A DNA stretch of 64,000 nucleotides, taken from NCBI GenBank assembly GCA_016808115.1, contig JAEQBH010006406.1, positions 55,975-119,974 on the forward strand, read 5' to 3'. This DNA comes from Tetrastigma voinierianum. Its lineage: Eukaryota; Streptophyta; Magnoliopsida; Vitales; Vitaceae. Positions 35,681-47,509 of the stretch are shown in pieces. Position numbers and translations under genes: made by a program. Numbering within the stretch: the stretch's first letter is position 1; the number at the start of each line of letters is the position of its first letter. The notes beneath the pieces were generated by a model that saw nothing but the letters and a program-made list of their open reading frames with translations, was not told the DNA's origin and ran no database searches.

Positions 35681-36965
35681 GGAGTCACATAGAGATGGAG
35701 AAAAGATTGAAGATATGAGCATACTGGGAGGGAGAGCAACCCCTGATGCATGACGCACCAGCCAATAACATCCACAGGATTGAGGGGCAATTCATGGACG
35801 AGGTAGAAAGTGGAAAGAGCCAGTTTGTGGCTGGTCATTCGAAGGAGGTGAAGGTGTTTACATCCCAAATTAGAGGCTAGAATCGTTCATTTTATGTACG
35901 AGCCCCACACTACGAGGGTCAATGATTCCTATTGACTGGTCAAGCACACTATATCCAAAACCAGCTCATAACATCCCTATTGGAACAAAAGCAATTTATG
36001 TCGACCATTTCTTGCTTTCTTGTCATGATTGGGTGGGTACTTACATTTCCTCCTCCCTTTCCATTTTTTTTTTAATTTTATTATATTTGAATGACCTGCA
36101 TTTTGTCAGATCCTACCCGAAAACTTTCCTCCAATAACCACATATCCTATTCGTGGTGCGTGGATCCCATTTTGAAAACTATTTTATGTTCTAAAAAAAT
36201 GAAAACGCATTAAACACATTTGTACATCTTCTCATTGTTTTGTTACAGTTTTTAGACACCAAAATAGTTTGGGCATGTATTTTAGGATTTTATAATTTTA
36301 TTTATTTTTATCAATAAGGATATTCCAATTTTCATGTAGAAAAATTGTGAATGGTTGAAATGGCAGGCTCCAGATGTTTCTACTTAAACCCCTGATCTCA
36401 AACACTGATCCGGCCGCATGCAACACCAACACCTCCGAAAGGTTCCAACTATGCAGACATTCATATTCCAGAAATTGTCGAGGCCCTCGGCAAGTTGGTC
36501 CCCCACCTTGACCAGCCTTCAACAAGCGCCCCATCCTCGTTCTTCGTTCGGCGGCGCCCATGGCTATATTTGAAGTGTTCTATTCAACTACTGAAAGAGA
36601 AAGACGCTGAACCGTCGAGCGCCTCCCGTGTAATTGAAACTACACTAAATTAATAATGGGTGACAGCAAGTTTTGGCTCTGTCCTAGTGGGGTACAAGGT
36701 TGCCAGTCCCAGAATCGTAGCTATCGCTGCTGGGTTGGTTGGGTGCTCCATGATAACGGCATCACCCATCGTTCAAATTATTGTTCTGATTGATGCTTTA
36801 TTAATTATTACTTTGATAAGATACCGAAACCAATATATTTGTTATCCGACGGAGACGCGCTTCTGAGATGGTAGCGTAAAGTAAGTGCAGAGGCATTTTG
36901 TGATAAACCGGCAGCGAAACCCTACAATACAGTTCATATGATTCTTCCTTCTGTTGTGGTTGAGA
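35681..36965 (+). pseudogene. GT47 exostosin-type glycosyltransferase pseudogene, copy A
   Basis: The parent family (plant GT47, exostosin domain; type II Golgi enzymes of cell-wall polysaccharide synthesis) is recognised from two exons. Exon 2-like (35,681-36,032): MEKR..EQPLMHDAPANN, IEGQFMDEVESGKSQFVA and DHFLLSCHDW, ending at a GTGGGT donor. Exon 3-like (about 36,405-36,965): CNTNTSE, RPILV and APMAIFEV pieces, LCPSG, YKVASPRIV..IAAG and QRHFVINR. These correspond to MEKRFKVY..EG..P..HDGP..NIYAIEG, GADHFLLSCHDW, CNANTSEGF, RPILAFFAGG.HG, FCLCPSGYEVASPRVVEAI and RRHF. An in-frame TGA after MEKRLKI and several frameshifts kill it, and exon 1 is missing. It shares its intron position with copy B. 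Confidence 0.85.
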
Positions 36966-38754
36966 CGCATTAATGTTAGTTGCTTGTCTTGATATGTTTT
37001 TTCTTCTTTTAGTCTTTCAATTTGTTAGAAGTGGATGGGTTGTGGAATGGTTTAATTAAATTCAGAATTTATTTTATAATTTAATAATTGTTATGGTGGA
37101 ATTATATCTCAATTTGAGATGTTATTCGTTGGAATTTTTTTTTTTTTTTTGTGAATAGTTAGTTGCTAAATTTGTGTACTTCTCGTTCATGTATGAATGT
37201 TTATATTTTAACTATTATTCTATGCAATTTTAAAAATTGTGTGCTCCTTTATTACTCAGTCAAACCATAAGACTAAAGTAATAATGTTGTATCTAGATTT
37301 TTAAATTAAAGAAAGATAAAAGAATAATTTCTTTTTACAATTTAATTTACTATTTATAAAATAGGAGTTCTTACAAAAGTAAAGAATAGATTTATATCAT
37401 CTTTTTTATTTTGTGGATTGATAGAGTCATTTTATTCTTTATAAACTAACAGTGCCATCCAACTCAGCATTATCATCTAATTGCTTATTAATAATTTTGC
37501 ACATGCTTGATCATTCTAGTTCTTCTGAGAGGTCTGATTAGGTATGTGCCAATACATTTGCAAATTTGAATTAATCAGAAGATTGTTGCATTGAATATCA
37601 TAGAGTTCCCCACTAATCCCATGGGTCAGAAGGTGTACCTGAAGCACATCCTTCTTTTATTATTATTAGATGATGAAGGTTGCTTACAAATATATGGAGA
37701 ATCATCATGGTGTTTAATTCTTGTTGAAAATAATGAAAAACAATTTATAATTACACACACCTTATTAATCTTACGAAATCCTCGGGGTTAACGATCGAAT
37801 AAATCTTCCATAACAAACCTCCACTTCTGGGGCGTTGAGGCCTCATTTCGTAAGTCGATCAACCCCTAACGAACGTGCCTGGCCTCCCTTCCCCAGCAAT
37901 CCAATGGTCCATATATCCAAAAAGTCTTATTCAAGTATGGGGAAAGGCAAAGATGAGAGAACCAAGCCTAAGACCACCAATATAGTGCACACACACCTAA
38001 GATTATCTTATCTGCTTTTGAAAGGCAAAATGACCGAATCCATTGGCAAAGGTTGAGCCTTCACCATATTAATATATTCACGCCCTTCCACGGAGCAATT
38101 TAAATTTTGTTTACGATCTTTCTTTTCGCTCGATTCATTCCCAATGGTGCTATTTTGGAGTTTGAAATCATAAGTTCCTTAGCTTCCTATTTACTCTACA
38201 TTTGATCTATATATTTAAAAATTTATAAACTATTTAATATATTTTTCCAATTAATTGTTTATAAATAATTGTTGATATTTATATATTAAGGTTCAAGATT
38301 TTTTTCACTAGTCTTGCTTATGAAGGTATTATCTTTTACATTATTATTTGCAGAATACAACAACTACAAAAAATTCAAGATTTACCCGCTTGGCATTTTT
38401 CAAACCATCTTCTTTTAGCCATCATTATAAGAGTAATATTTTTATCCATTATCGACAAATCACCCTCTACACTCATTTCATCATTTTCTTTCAATAAAAT
38501 TTTATTCCACATTACCCAGATTTAACTATTTTTTCATGATTTCGTCGTGGTCTTGTGTCTATTGTACTGATTTGTATTTACTTCCGCTTTCAGCAAAGAT
38601 TTGTTTACAAGGCTGCCATTTAAACAGGCAAAACACATTCAATCAAACAAGGATAACAAATTAAACGCGTTTGATAAGGTTTTTAAAACTAGAATATAGG
38701 TATTCTAATTACTATAATGTGAACAGAAATTTTCTGAGTTTGATTTATTATGTC
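36966..38754. other. No gene seen
   Basis: AT-rich sequence with a poly-T run near 37,137-37,150. A 73-aa plus-strand frame (37,835-38,056) and a 66-aa frame (37,591-37,791) have no recognisable motif. Confidence 0.35.
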
Positions 38755-39145
38755 ACAACCCGATATTGTACAACTTCTTTTTACAGGCAGTTTAGCAAAT
38801 TTGATTATGCTTATCTATGATTGCAATAATAATAAAAATTATTTTTAGTAAAAATCAAAAAACTCAAAGAGTTTCAAGATATATGGGTAGAACACTCAAC
38901 GTTTCAAAAATGCTGTGGCATAAGGAACAAGGCAAGTTGAAGTTCAGTTCAGTGAGACCTAATCTGCATCATACATCGTAGAACTAAAGCAAAGTAAATT
39001 CCAAAACAAAGGCATATCTAAGTTATAACAAACAGAGACTTTTAAACATATATTACTTTAACTTTCCAATAAACTTATAAAACAAATCTAACTCTCTCAT
39101 GCTATCTAAAATGCTAATAAGATGAGAGGCGGAGACCAGTGTAAA
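38755..39145 (-). mobile_element. Fragment of a gypsy-type LTR
   Basis: The word TGTCACAACCCGATATTG at 38,752 is a typical edge of plant gypsy LTRs (TGTCACRACCCGA). The opposite edge is not seen, and CACTA-like sequence begins near 39,150, so only a fragment is called. The strand is a guess from the orientation of an LTR that would end ..GGGTTGTGACA. Confidence 0.35.
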
Positions 39146-39290
39146 CATTGTAAAAACCGTAGTTGATAATTACTAAGCCATTGCATTCAAAACCAATATA
39201 TATTACTTAATCCTTCTCGCAGAAACTTATGTCAACTTAACCCTCTCATGTCGCCTAAAATGCCATGTGTAGAGAGAGAGAAAGATGAAA
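39060..39290. repeat. Imperfect direct repeat of about 145 bp
   Basis: The phrase aacttat..aaactctctcatgctatct followed by aaaatgc (39,075-39,120) recurs as aacttatgtcaacttaaccc..tcatgtcgcctaaaatgc (39,225-39,262), each followed by a gaga-rich stretch. Confidence 0.45.
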
Positions 39291-40395
39291 ACAGTAAATT
39301 CGTTGTTATACTACGATTAATTTTCTTGTATTAAACTATAGTTATGAATTACGTCATTTTTTTATACTAAAAAACCGTAGTTGACAATTATGCTTGAAAA
39401 TTCTAAAATTAAAGTCGTAGCCTGGCATCATAATTTCTTATTTTTGTACTAAAGCCTTAGTTGGGAACTAGAGGCTTGTTTTTTTTTACTAAAGTCATAG
39501 TTGTCAATTCAGGTATTTAATATTTTAATTTTTTTATTTATTGAGTTCGTGGTCATAAATTAATTCAAAAAATTAGGCACAAAAATAAATACTTTAGAAT
39601 AATAAAAATTCTATTTTTGTGATTTAATATTACTGGGTAATAAATGTTTCAAAATAACATTTCAATAAAATGATTTTATTTATCAAATTAAGAAATTTAA
39701 GATTATAAAATTATATGACTAATTTCATCAAAATTAGTTAACAAAATTAATTAGTAAATTTTGAATGGTCAGCCAAAAGTAAAGCCAAATTACCCCATTA
39801 CAAATTATTAGTTAACATTACATTTTTGTAGTGAAAATTTCTAATTAATTTGACATCAATTTTGAGGAAATACACCATTCATACTTTTATTATTTCAAAT
39901 TTCTAATTTATTGATAAAATTTATTTTTATTGAAGTAATTTTAAATCCTTAAAATATATATCTTTATATTATTTCAAGTTTTTCTTTGACAGAATATTTA
40001 TTTAAGTATTTCTATTTTATTGTTATAACAATTTGTCATTTAATTTATATTACATTTTCAATAAAAAAATTTAAGGTGAAAACTGAATTAATTTCATTAA
40101 AAATGGAATTAACTAAAACAAATCTACTACAAAAATGTGGGTCATTGTTAATTGACTTAGCTTTTGAAACGCTATAATTTGTAGTGAAATTTTTTAATTT
40201 TCATTAAAAAATTGACTTAGTATAAATAAAACTAAGAATGGTGAATCACGATTTCAGATAAAAAATTAACTGTAAGTGACAATTCCAATTTTAGTATAAA
40301 ATAAACCGTAATTTTAACTATAATTTAATACAAAATAAACTAATTTTACAATTCGGATGAATTTAATATAAAAATAAAACCCACTACAATTTGAG
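39150..40395. mobile_element. CACTA-like non-autonomous element ends (cluster)
   Basis: Terminal words occur at 39,823-39,833 (tttttgtagtg), 40,125-40,135 (tactacaaaaatg), 40,175-40,186 (aatttgtagtg) and 40,382-40,395 (cactacaatttgag). The subterminal words accgtagttgacaatta / aaagtcgtag / aaagtcatagttgtcaatt repeat from 39,160 to 39,510. CACTAC ends plus reiterated subterminal words are the hallmark of CACTA elements. I cannot pair the ends with certainty: two or more nested deletion derivatives seem to be present, and there is no transposase. Confidence 0.5.
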
Positions 40396-40718
40396 CAACA
40401 ATTTTTTTGTCATACTTCCCCTCTAGTACATAGACTCAGGTTAGATTTACATGAGGTTTAGAAAAGGCCAAAAGTAAAGTAGTTAGGGAAGCTCAAAGCA
40501 AACCTATTTTAACCTATAACTCGTAAAATCGTCCATTTATCCTTTTTCATCTCATTTCTATTATTATAAAAAAACTATAATAAATACAAATAATCATTTC
40601 AATCTTAAACTCCTTTCATTCATTTAAACAGAATTGGAATATATTTTTTCCATTTTTGTATTTCAAATAACACTTTTAATGCCACTTCAAAAGGATGTTG
40701 TTTTCTTTTTTCTTTTTT

Positions 40719-40795
40719 TTTGCTGTTGGGAAAAGGAAAGATATTTCCATTATATTTTTTGCTGTTGGGAAAAGGGAAAGATATTTCCATTATAA
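40719..40795. repeat. 39-bp tandem duplication
   Basis: The block ttgctgttgggaaaaggaaa followed by gatatttccattata appears twice in succession, the second time with one extra G. The near identity suggests recent slippage. Confidence 0.8.
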
Positions 40796-40999
40796 TGTTG
40801 TTGGTATTTAGTATTCACATGGCTATTAAATTTGACAGCTTTCTCCAACACAAGCAAGGGTTCCATGTTCCACAGTATAGAATTTAGCTTGCGGACTGCC
40901 TATAATTCAACACTCATGCCTGAAAACAGACAAAATTTTTTTAAAGCTCCATTGATTCTATGCTCCTTCTATGATCTAAAACAAAGAGAGAGAAAGAGA

Positions 41000-41420
41000 T
41001 AATTGAGTGTCATACATGACATTGAACCCACACAAGAAGGATTTGGGTATTTCCAAATACTTCTCCTCTTTCTTCTTCTTCTTCTTTCTTCTTTCTTGCC
41101 TTCTTCTATTTATCACCCGCAAATCAAAACTCTCCTCTCACCTCCGATTCTCTTCTACGCCGCCAATGACATAATAACTCATCGACTAAGCTCAAATTAA
41201 CGCACCACGCCATTGCCCTCTTCCTCGTTAGATGAAAACTTGTCGACGCATGGGTGGGTTCCTCAAACTCCACTGGCGGAGCCTCTTCAACATCTACGCC
41301 GAGACGGCGAACAAAGTTAGTAAAGTACAAGGATTTCAATCCATGAAGATTCATCGGCCATTTATGTTCTTGTTTCGATCGATTGAATTTATTATTGTGT
41401 TGTGGATTCATTTTTAGATT
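41000..41420 (+). other. Leader-like tract plus short open frame, unrecognised
   Basis: A CTT-rich leader-like tract (41,065-41,110) is followed at 41,232 by an open frame of 61 codons whose start reads MKTCRRMGGFLKLHWRSLF and continues NIYAETANK. A GTTAGT donor-like site follows ANK. The order (pyrimidine-rich leader, ATG, short exon, donor) resembles the first exon of a plant gene. I do not recognise the protein and see no second exon, so this may be a decayed gene start or chance. Confidence 0.25.
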
Positions 41421-42219
41421 TATAAAGATGAGTCATGAGTAGTCAAATCGAAAAGGGTTGGCGAGGGTGCGAGCGGCAATCAAAGAAGTGATTCTGGCCG
41501 AGGAATTACATTTCTGTGAAAGGAAGAAACTTCATTCAAGAGGATAAGCATGTAAATCCTTACGCTTTTCAATGTTAAAGTCCGGTACTAATTTTATTTT
41601 ATTTTTTCTAATATTAATTATTTAATTTGAAAGACGTTCTCATAATTCCTTTTCATGTTTATAGTATCATGACTTTTGCATAGAATTATAAAATATTTCT
41701 TCTTTGGTGACTGAATTAATCTTTGGTGATAATCCCAATACCTCAACAAATTTTACGAAAGAGGGTAAAGAAAAAAATTTTAAAATAGTAGTTAAAAAGA
41801 AAAGGAGGGTTTGTCATTCTCTAAAAGGCATCCTAGATTAACCCTTATACCATTAAAGGAGTCAACCTAAAATTAAAATATTATGCTAAATTTGATTATT
41901 TTTTTCGTGTACTTTTCTTATTATCATTCATTTTTAAGATTTAGTAAATAGTTTTATTCTTTCTTTTTAATACACTGTTTATCCTAATCTCGCACTCAAC
42001 CTAGAATCTTTTTATGTCTATGTTTGTTAACTGCAACTAATACTTTTCATTGTAAATATGATAAGAAATTAAATTTGTTGTTGGTATATGAATGCTAGTT
42101 TATTTAAAAATAAGTGAATAAGATGGAGAAGAAGGTCCAAATTAGTACAACAATCTGACATTTGTTCAAAATTTTAATTAACTTTCATAATTTGCATCTA
42201 ACAGTAAATACTTATATTT

Positions 42220-42687
42220 ATTTCTCAGAGGATACATTTAATAACTCCAGATCACCGCAGTTAGAATATTAAAAACATAATTTAATGGAGAGAATATGAA
42301 TATTATGTACCTGATTTTGGGAATCATGAATGTCTTCTGACGCGAATCGATAAAGACCCCAAAAACGAATTCTCAAGATCTCTCAAGATCTTTCTCCCGA
42401 CTACCTTTGATGACACCGGCTTAAATGCAATGCCTCTCACTTGGTTAGAGAAAAATCTCTCAGAATCTGAATGTGAGAATGATAATACGTATCCTTGTGG
42501 CTCGGGAGGACTTGAGCCTTTATATATTGAGTTCGAATCACTTTGCCCTTCCTATTACGGTTGGCCATACTAGCCCACACACACTTGCTGCCCATATGGT
42601 TTATTAAGAATCCTAATAATCTCAATTAATTAAATTAATAAACTAGCGACAATCCACCAATAAAGCCCACTTTATGAAAATTCAACA
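42220..42687 (-). repeat. Truncated 3' LTR of the copia element
   Basis: It starts on the minus strand at TGTTGAATTTTCATAAAGTG (42,687), straight after the purine run gatgggaggaaa. Similarity to the right LTR ends near 42,220, where unrelated AT-rich sequence follows. Either a deletion or a later rearrangement removed the rest. Confidence 0.7.
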
Positions 42688-42702
42688 TTTCCTCCCATCA
42701 TG
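42688..42702 (-). promoter_or_regulatory. Polypurine tract of the copia element
   Basis: The minus strand reads catgatgggaggaaa immediately before the LTR start TGTTGAA, the expected place of the plus-strand primer. Confidence 0.6.
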
Positions 42703-43279
42703 AGAGGCAGAATTGGAAACAAAACTGCGCTACTTTATATATTAATAGAGATTATTTCTATTAGTCAATCCGATCCCATAAAGTTCAACACTAATCATGG
42801 GCGGTAATTTGTACGACTCACGCAAGCCCTTCCATGGTCACGAAGCTCAACTTCACTGATATGATTCAATATAGAGATGTGTTTAAATGACAATACTCAT
42901 AATGAGTGATACTCATGTGTTATCCATTTTGTTATCCAAATTCTCTCTCCTTATGTCACAAAACCTAGTGTGTCACCGTGAGAATATCCATCATGGTTCC
43001 AACGAACTGTATAATGTGTGTTGCAGCTCACAGGTAACTTTACTTTATGTGTGTAACAAACATGCGTTAAGGCTAATGCCAAGAATGCCTCGTAGCCTCA
43101 GATTCAAGGTTTACACAATGCCTTGAGATTTTCAACAATTATATGTAATTAACTCGATAAACCTACATTCCACAAATACCTTGGTTTGAATGTAAAAGAG
43201 TTGATACAAATTCAATTATTACCAAAAATGTAATGAAATTGGATTCATCCTTCATAAGAGCAACATAAAACTCAATATC

Positions 43280-43965
43280 TCCCACTAATTTACAGTATCC
43301 CATGATACTTCTAAGCCCATGTTAATGACATGTCGATCAAATACACAAGGCGGCTGCCTTTAGTTAGCGGACCGCAATCATATCATCTGCCGATATGTGC
43401 TCACCGCAACGTCACCGTTTTGAACTTTTCCTTATGGTCAGAGCACTTGACTTCCATAAAGCTTGTATTCTTGAGGACCTCTCATGTCAGCACAAACAAC
43501 AATTGAAAGTACAGCTCACAATACAATTGTATGGGCCTATCCACAAAATCAAACACCTGCTAACTCCTCAATGAGTGTTTCTATCTAAATTGTTCTTAGC
43601 TGCCAAGTACGCTACAAACTCCGTCGCATGGTGAGGGCTGCACTGATTTTTGTTTCTCACTTTTCTCCATGACACGCACCTCCGCTAACTTCTGAAGATA
43701 TAACCGCTTGTTGACTTCTTTTTCATCCCGACACACAGTCCAACCACACCCAACCAGTCGTAGGTCCCGAAATATGCTTTCAGAATCAACATAGTCTTTG
43801 TCCTTTAAGTACCTCATAACCTTTCTTTCGGGCAAAAGAACCCAATGATCATGTAAACCTCGGGTTTGACCGATATCTCTGTAGTCCCGGTTGCAAACTA
43901 AGACCGGTCTAGTGCATACTTGAGCATACATAATACCCCAAGTGCACTAGTATAAGGTACATTCT
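43280..43965 (-). pseudogene. Copia RNase H remnant
   Basis: The minus frame at 43,596-43,931 begins MYAQVCTRP and continues with DHW..PERKVMRYLKDKDYV. This is the MYAQVCTRPDI..GMEHW.A.KRVMRYLQGTKDY motif at the start of copia RNase H. Catalytic residues further on are not readable. A 111-codon frame survives by chance, and part of it is out of register with the family. Confidence 0.8.
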
Positions 43966-44199
43966 TCATTCGGGCTTTCTATATCTCGAATAGAGACATT
44001 GTGATGACCCAACTTATCACCTTTACAGACAGAGCACCCTGCTTATATAGTCGCATGCTGAATCTTCAAAATACCATCAACATATGCCCTCCGAGGATAA
44101 ACCCACAGTCCGCTAGAATCATTCCCGGAATCTCACGCCTAGGACAAAAAGACTTTCTTCACCAAGTCCTTCATACAAAAGTTCTCGACAACATCCGCT

Positions 44200-44800
44200 T
44201 ATTCCATGCAAGAAACTGTCATCACAAAGCAAAGATATCATCTATGAGTATAGGAAAATGAATTTCCTCCCACGACCAGAAGATATAGCATTGGATCTAC
44301 TTTTGTTCTCACCAAAACCATATGAAGCAACAACACTATGAAACTTAAGTACCATTGTCTAGAAGTCGCTTCGAAGACCATAAACAGACTTTTTCGGGCC
44401 ATGACACACTGAATCATTTGCCACAAACCTTCTCGGGTTGCATCATATGTTTCTTCATTACGTTCCCATTGAGAAAAGCGCTTTAATATCCATCCGGTGT
44501 AACCTGTCATCAAAATGAGCAACCACGCCATGATCACTCAAAGAATTCTTAGAAGAGACCCGAGAAAAGGTTGCAAGTTTTAAGGCCTACTCCTTCTCTT
44601 GAGTGAAACCTTTGGCTACCGGGCCGTTTAAACTTCACCTTTCCTTTATGGTCCTTTAGTCTTAGCACACCATTGCAACCAACGGGTCTTATGACCTTCT
44701 GTGTAATCTGGTCAGTTCCCAACCCATTACGCTCGCGGATCACTTCATCTCTCATCAGATCTAACCACGGGCCTGACTGAGACAAGAAACAAATTTTCTC
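44200..44800 (-). pseudogene. Copia reverse transcriptase remnant
   Basis: Minus-strand frames at 44,549-44,785 read KVIRPVGCNGVLRLK..KGKVKFK (PVGCKWVFKTKRD..GNIERFKARL) and HSREGVG (TQKEGIDY). At 44,238-44,537 they read EETYDATREGLW and ARKSLFMVFEATSRQWYLSF (KKSIYGLKQASRQWYLKF), then VRTKVDPMLYL. These are the fingers and palm of copia RT in order. Frames shift between blocks, and the YVDD box lies near 44,250 where the frame is lost. Confidence 0.85.
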
Positions 44801-45069
44801 ATGTTATTGATCACCACGTAACCGATATCGTAGTCTTGCTCTCCCATATAGACTAAATAGTCCGGTAAGGTAGGCTGATCGTTTTCTCCCTGCGGATCTA
44901 CTTTATCGATAGTACTGCCACACTCGCACCGGAGCCTTGATGAACATCATTAGGAGCCGTTTCAACAACAGATCCTTAGTCTCAACAAAGTTCAACATGG
45001 TGTGTGGAAGCTCCACAATTATCTGTATGGAGATACAGATACCACATTACCCAATCCACTATCATCCTC

Positions 45070-45950
45070 ACAAGCCTCGTGAGCCAGCCACTTTCTTCTA
45101 GCCACATCAAACTCCAAAACTTAGTCGTCTCCAGGATTCCACAATTTCAGCCTCACTGGGGATTATAGAAACTCCAGATCCTTCAATGTTCCGGGCATAC
45201 ATAGTAACACTTCCAGTGGTTCCTGGAGTCCAACTCACTAATGTCAGATTGAACTTTACTTCACAGTAGACATCCCCAAACCTTAAGATGGTTTGCCAGC
45301 TACGCCCACCCATAACTCAAAAGGAGTCAATGGGAACGCCTTGTAGGTACACGATTCAAAATGTACAAAGCTGTTCAAAGCCACCTAGAAAACCGGTAAA
45401 TTTGTCCTACTAATCATACCCTTTACCATTTATAAGAGTAACGATCATGCTTCCTTTCTAAGCACATTTTGCTCAGACTCCTGTGCATAGTAAACTGTGT
45501 CAATTATTCCTGAAGTCCTCTAAGTATTTGGCGAATGGTCTCTATCGCCCACATCTTCATGTTTGCCACAATACTCCACCCCTACCGATTTTATCAACCT
45601 TATGACTCTTTTCCCAATTGTTTCTCGACTTCAAATCAAAATCTGAACTTGTCAAGAGATTCACTTTCTTTAATCAAGACACAACAACTACATCGAAGAA
45701 TAGTCATCACAAAATGTGATGAAATAAAAATTTCTACAATAAGGTTGCCACATAAGGTCCACTTATATCGGGTGGAATGACTTCAACAGTCGCACTACTT
45801 GACCGCAGCTTTTCTTATTCGTCATTACCTTTCACGACATTCTGTCATTTTAAGAAGCAAAGATGTTAGTCTTATCAGCCTTCTACTCTATCCTTAGAGA
45901 TATGGCCAAGTCGTTTATGCCATAATGCATATGGATAACATTCTTCCTAG
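45070..45950 (-). pseudogene. Copia integrase remnant
   Basis: Minus-strand reading shows LIKESESLDKFRF and EVEKQLGKE (core), LTQFTMHRS, TALYILNRVPTRR (KTAVYILNRVPTK..), and AGKPS / LKVWGCLL (GRKPSLNHLRVWGCPA). These are ordered pieces of the rve integrase domain and its C-terminal part. Numerous stops are present. The tail runs into the RT at about 44,950. Confidence 0.8.
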
Positions 45951-45999
45951 GTAAAGGGTCTCTGGGAACAACCTTTTTCGCCGTATAAGCGATTTATAT

Positions 46000-47480
46000 G
46001 TTATCAGGAGACAAACTTAACTGATAACCGCTGGACATGCTGACAGCACCTAACCTATTTTTGAATTAAGAAATATTGAAATAACATTACTTTTAATTTC
46101 AAAAGAGTAATCATATGAACTAAAACATGACACGGAAACTAAATTCCGTCTAAAGCGAAGGTGCATGAAAATGTGTCTTTCAACATCAATTTAAAACCGT
46201 AATCTAAAACTAAGATTGCATCTCCCACGCAATATGATATCACCTTTCGTTGTTTCCCACAAAGAGCTTTGATTCATCCTGTTTGGCTTCCTCCGCTTTG
46301 CGAATCCTCGTATGGTAATGCAACATGATTAGTCGTCTAATTATCGAGCTACCAAGAACCGATGGCGCTCGCATAGGTCGGGATTTCACAAACGCGTTAA
46401 AGAATCATTACCTATAAGCCCATCGCCGACATCCAAGCTTTAAATTTCGCACGCCCTTCTTCATGTGACCTTTCTCTTACAAAGAAGCAAATATCACCAT
46501 CCTTCAAGAATGCCTTCGACCCATATTGTCGATTGACCGGTAGTTTCGAGCACCTTTATGAGTTCGACTTTAGTCCCCGGTTTTTCCTTTTATGGGGACC
46601 AGCGCCACAAGCGTCACATGCTCTTCTCCTTCTCGCTTTCTTCTACCACCCGCTTATTAAGTCATTAATCGACAAGCCCCATTCGAAATGTGTTTATCTT
46701 TATAATCCCAAAATCGTGGAAGCGGTGTTTAGTGGCTTGATGCACAATGTGGGGGCATCCGGAATGGTAACATTGAGCCTGAGCCGTCTCAGTCTACCAT
46801 CCTCAGACATAATCTCTAACCCCAATGTACCATCATACTATGTTGAAGAGCTTTTGAAGAAGAGTTCCAACCTCAAAGATTAGATGAAACTCATTTCAGC
46901 CTCTATGGTCGCCATCATTTCCTTTACAGCATAACAACCTGGGTAAACTAATTTCTTTCGCTGTTCTTTGCATGATTTCTTCATCAATAATAAGCAAATC
47001 CTATCGCTTCCCTCCCGTAGCATAGTCCCGCTTTCACTTCAGATTGAGCTGTGGATTCAGCTTCACAGAACGATTATAAGCTCATGGAACATCCCGCCAC
47101 CTCCATTCCAAATAGAAAAAGTCCTCTTCCATTTCAAATTCAACTCAGCAGGTGATCCAACTGAAATGGAATTGCCGCTTCACGTAAAAATTGACCTAAA
47201 ATAAAACAAAACAATACAATCTGATCATGTGAATACTCATACGCAGAATTACATACATCACTCAAGATAATCACCTGCGTAAAACATGATGCACAGACAC
47301 CTGAACACAGATGCACTATGAGAACATATCTAATCCTTCTGAAATCACCAATCTGGGGTGTACGGAACCATCAAGATCGCCCATTTCTCGCCACATGCCA
47401 TATGTATCCTCCATGAATCCACCACAGATCACCTCCTTTGGGAGTAAGATCACTTGAAGGTACTGTAGAGACATCCCACC
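46000..47480 (-). pseudogene. Copia gag / protease region remnant
   Basis: Near 46,460-46,490 the minus strand reads CFFVRE, a frameshift, then GHMKKG, a damaged copy of the CxxCxxxGHxxxxC zinc knuckle. ELNLKWKRTF near 47,130 may be the N..W.E motif at the start of copia gag. Plus-strand frames here (46,533-46,883; 46,968-47,204) are shadows. No protease D(T/S)G is readable. Confidence 0.55.
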
Positions 47481-47483
47481 TGT

Positions 47484-47500
47484 CATTTAGACTCAGATAC
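47484..47500 (-). promoter_or_regulatory. Copia primer-binding site, degenerate
   Basis: The minus strand reads tTGGTATCTGAGTCTAA, two mismatches from the TGGTATCAGAGC site of plant copia elements primed by initiator tRNA-Met. It fixes the inner edge of the 5' LTR near 47,510. Confidence 0.7.
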
Positions 47501-47509
47501 CAAACTCAA

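Noticed and set aside
46533..46883. 116-aa plus-strand ORF
   Set aside because: It is the shadow of the copia gag region encoded on the minus strand.
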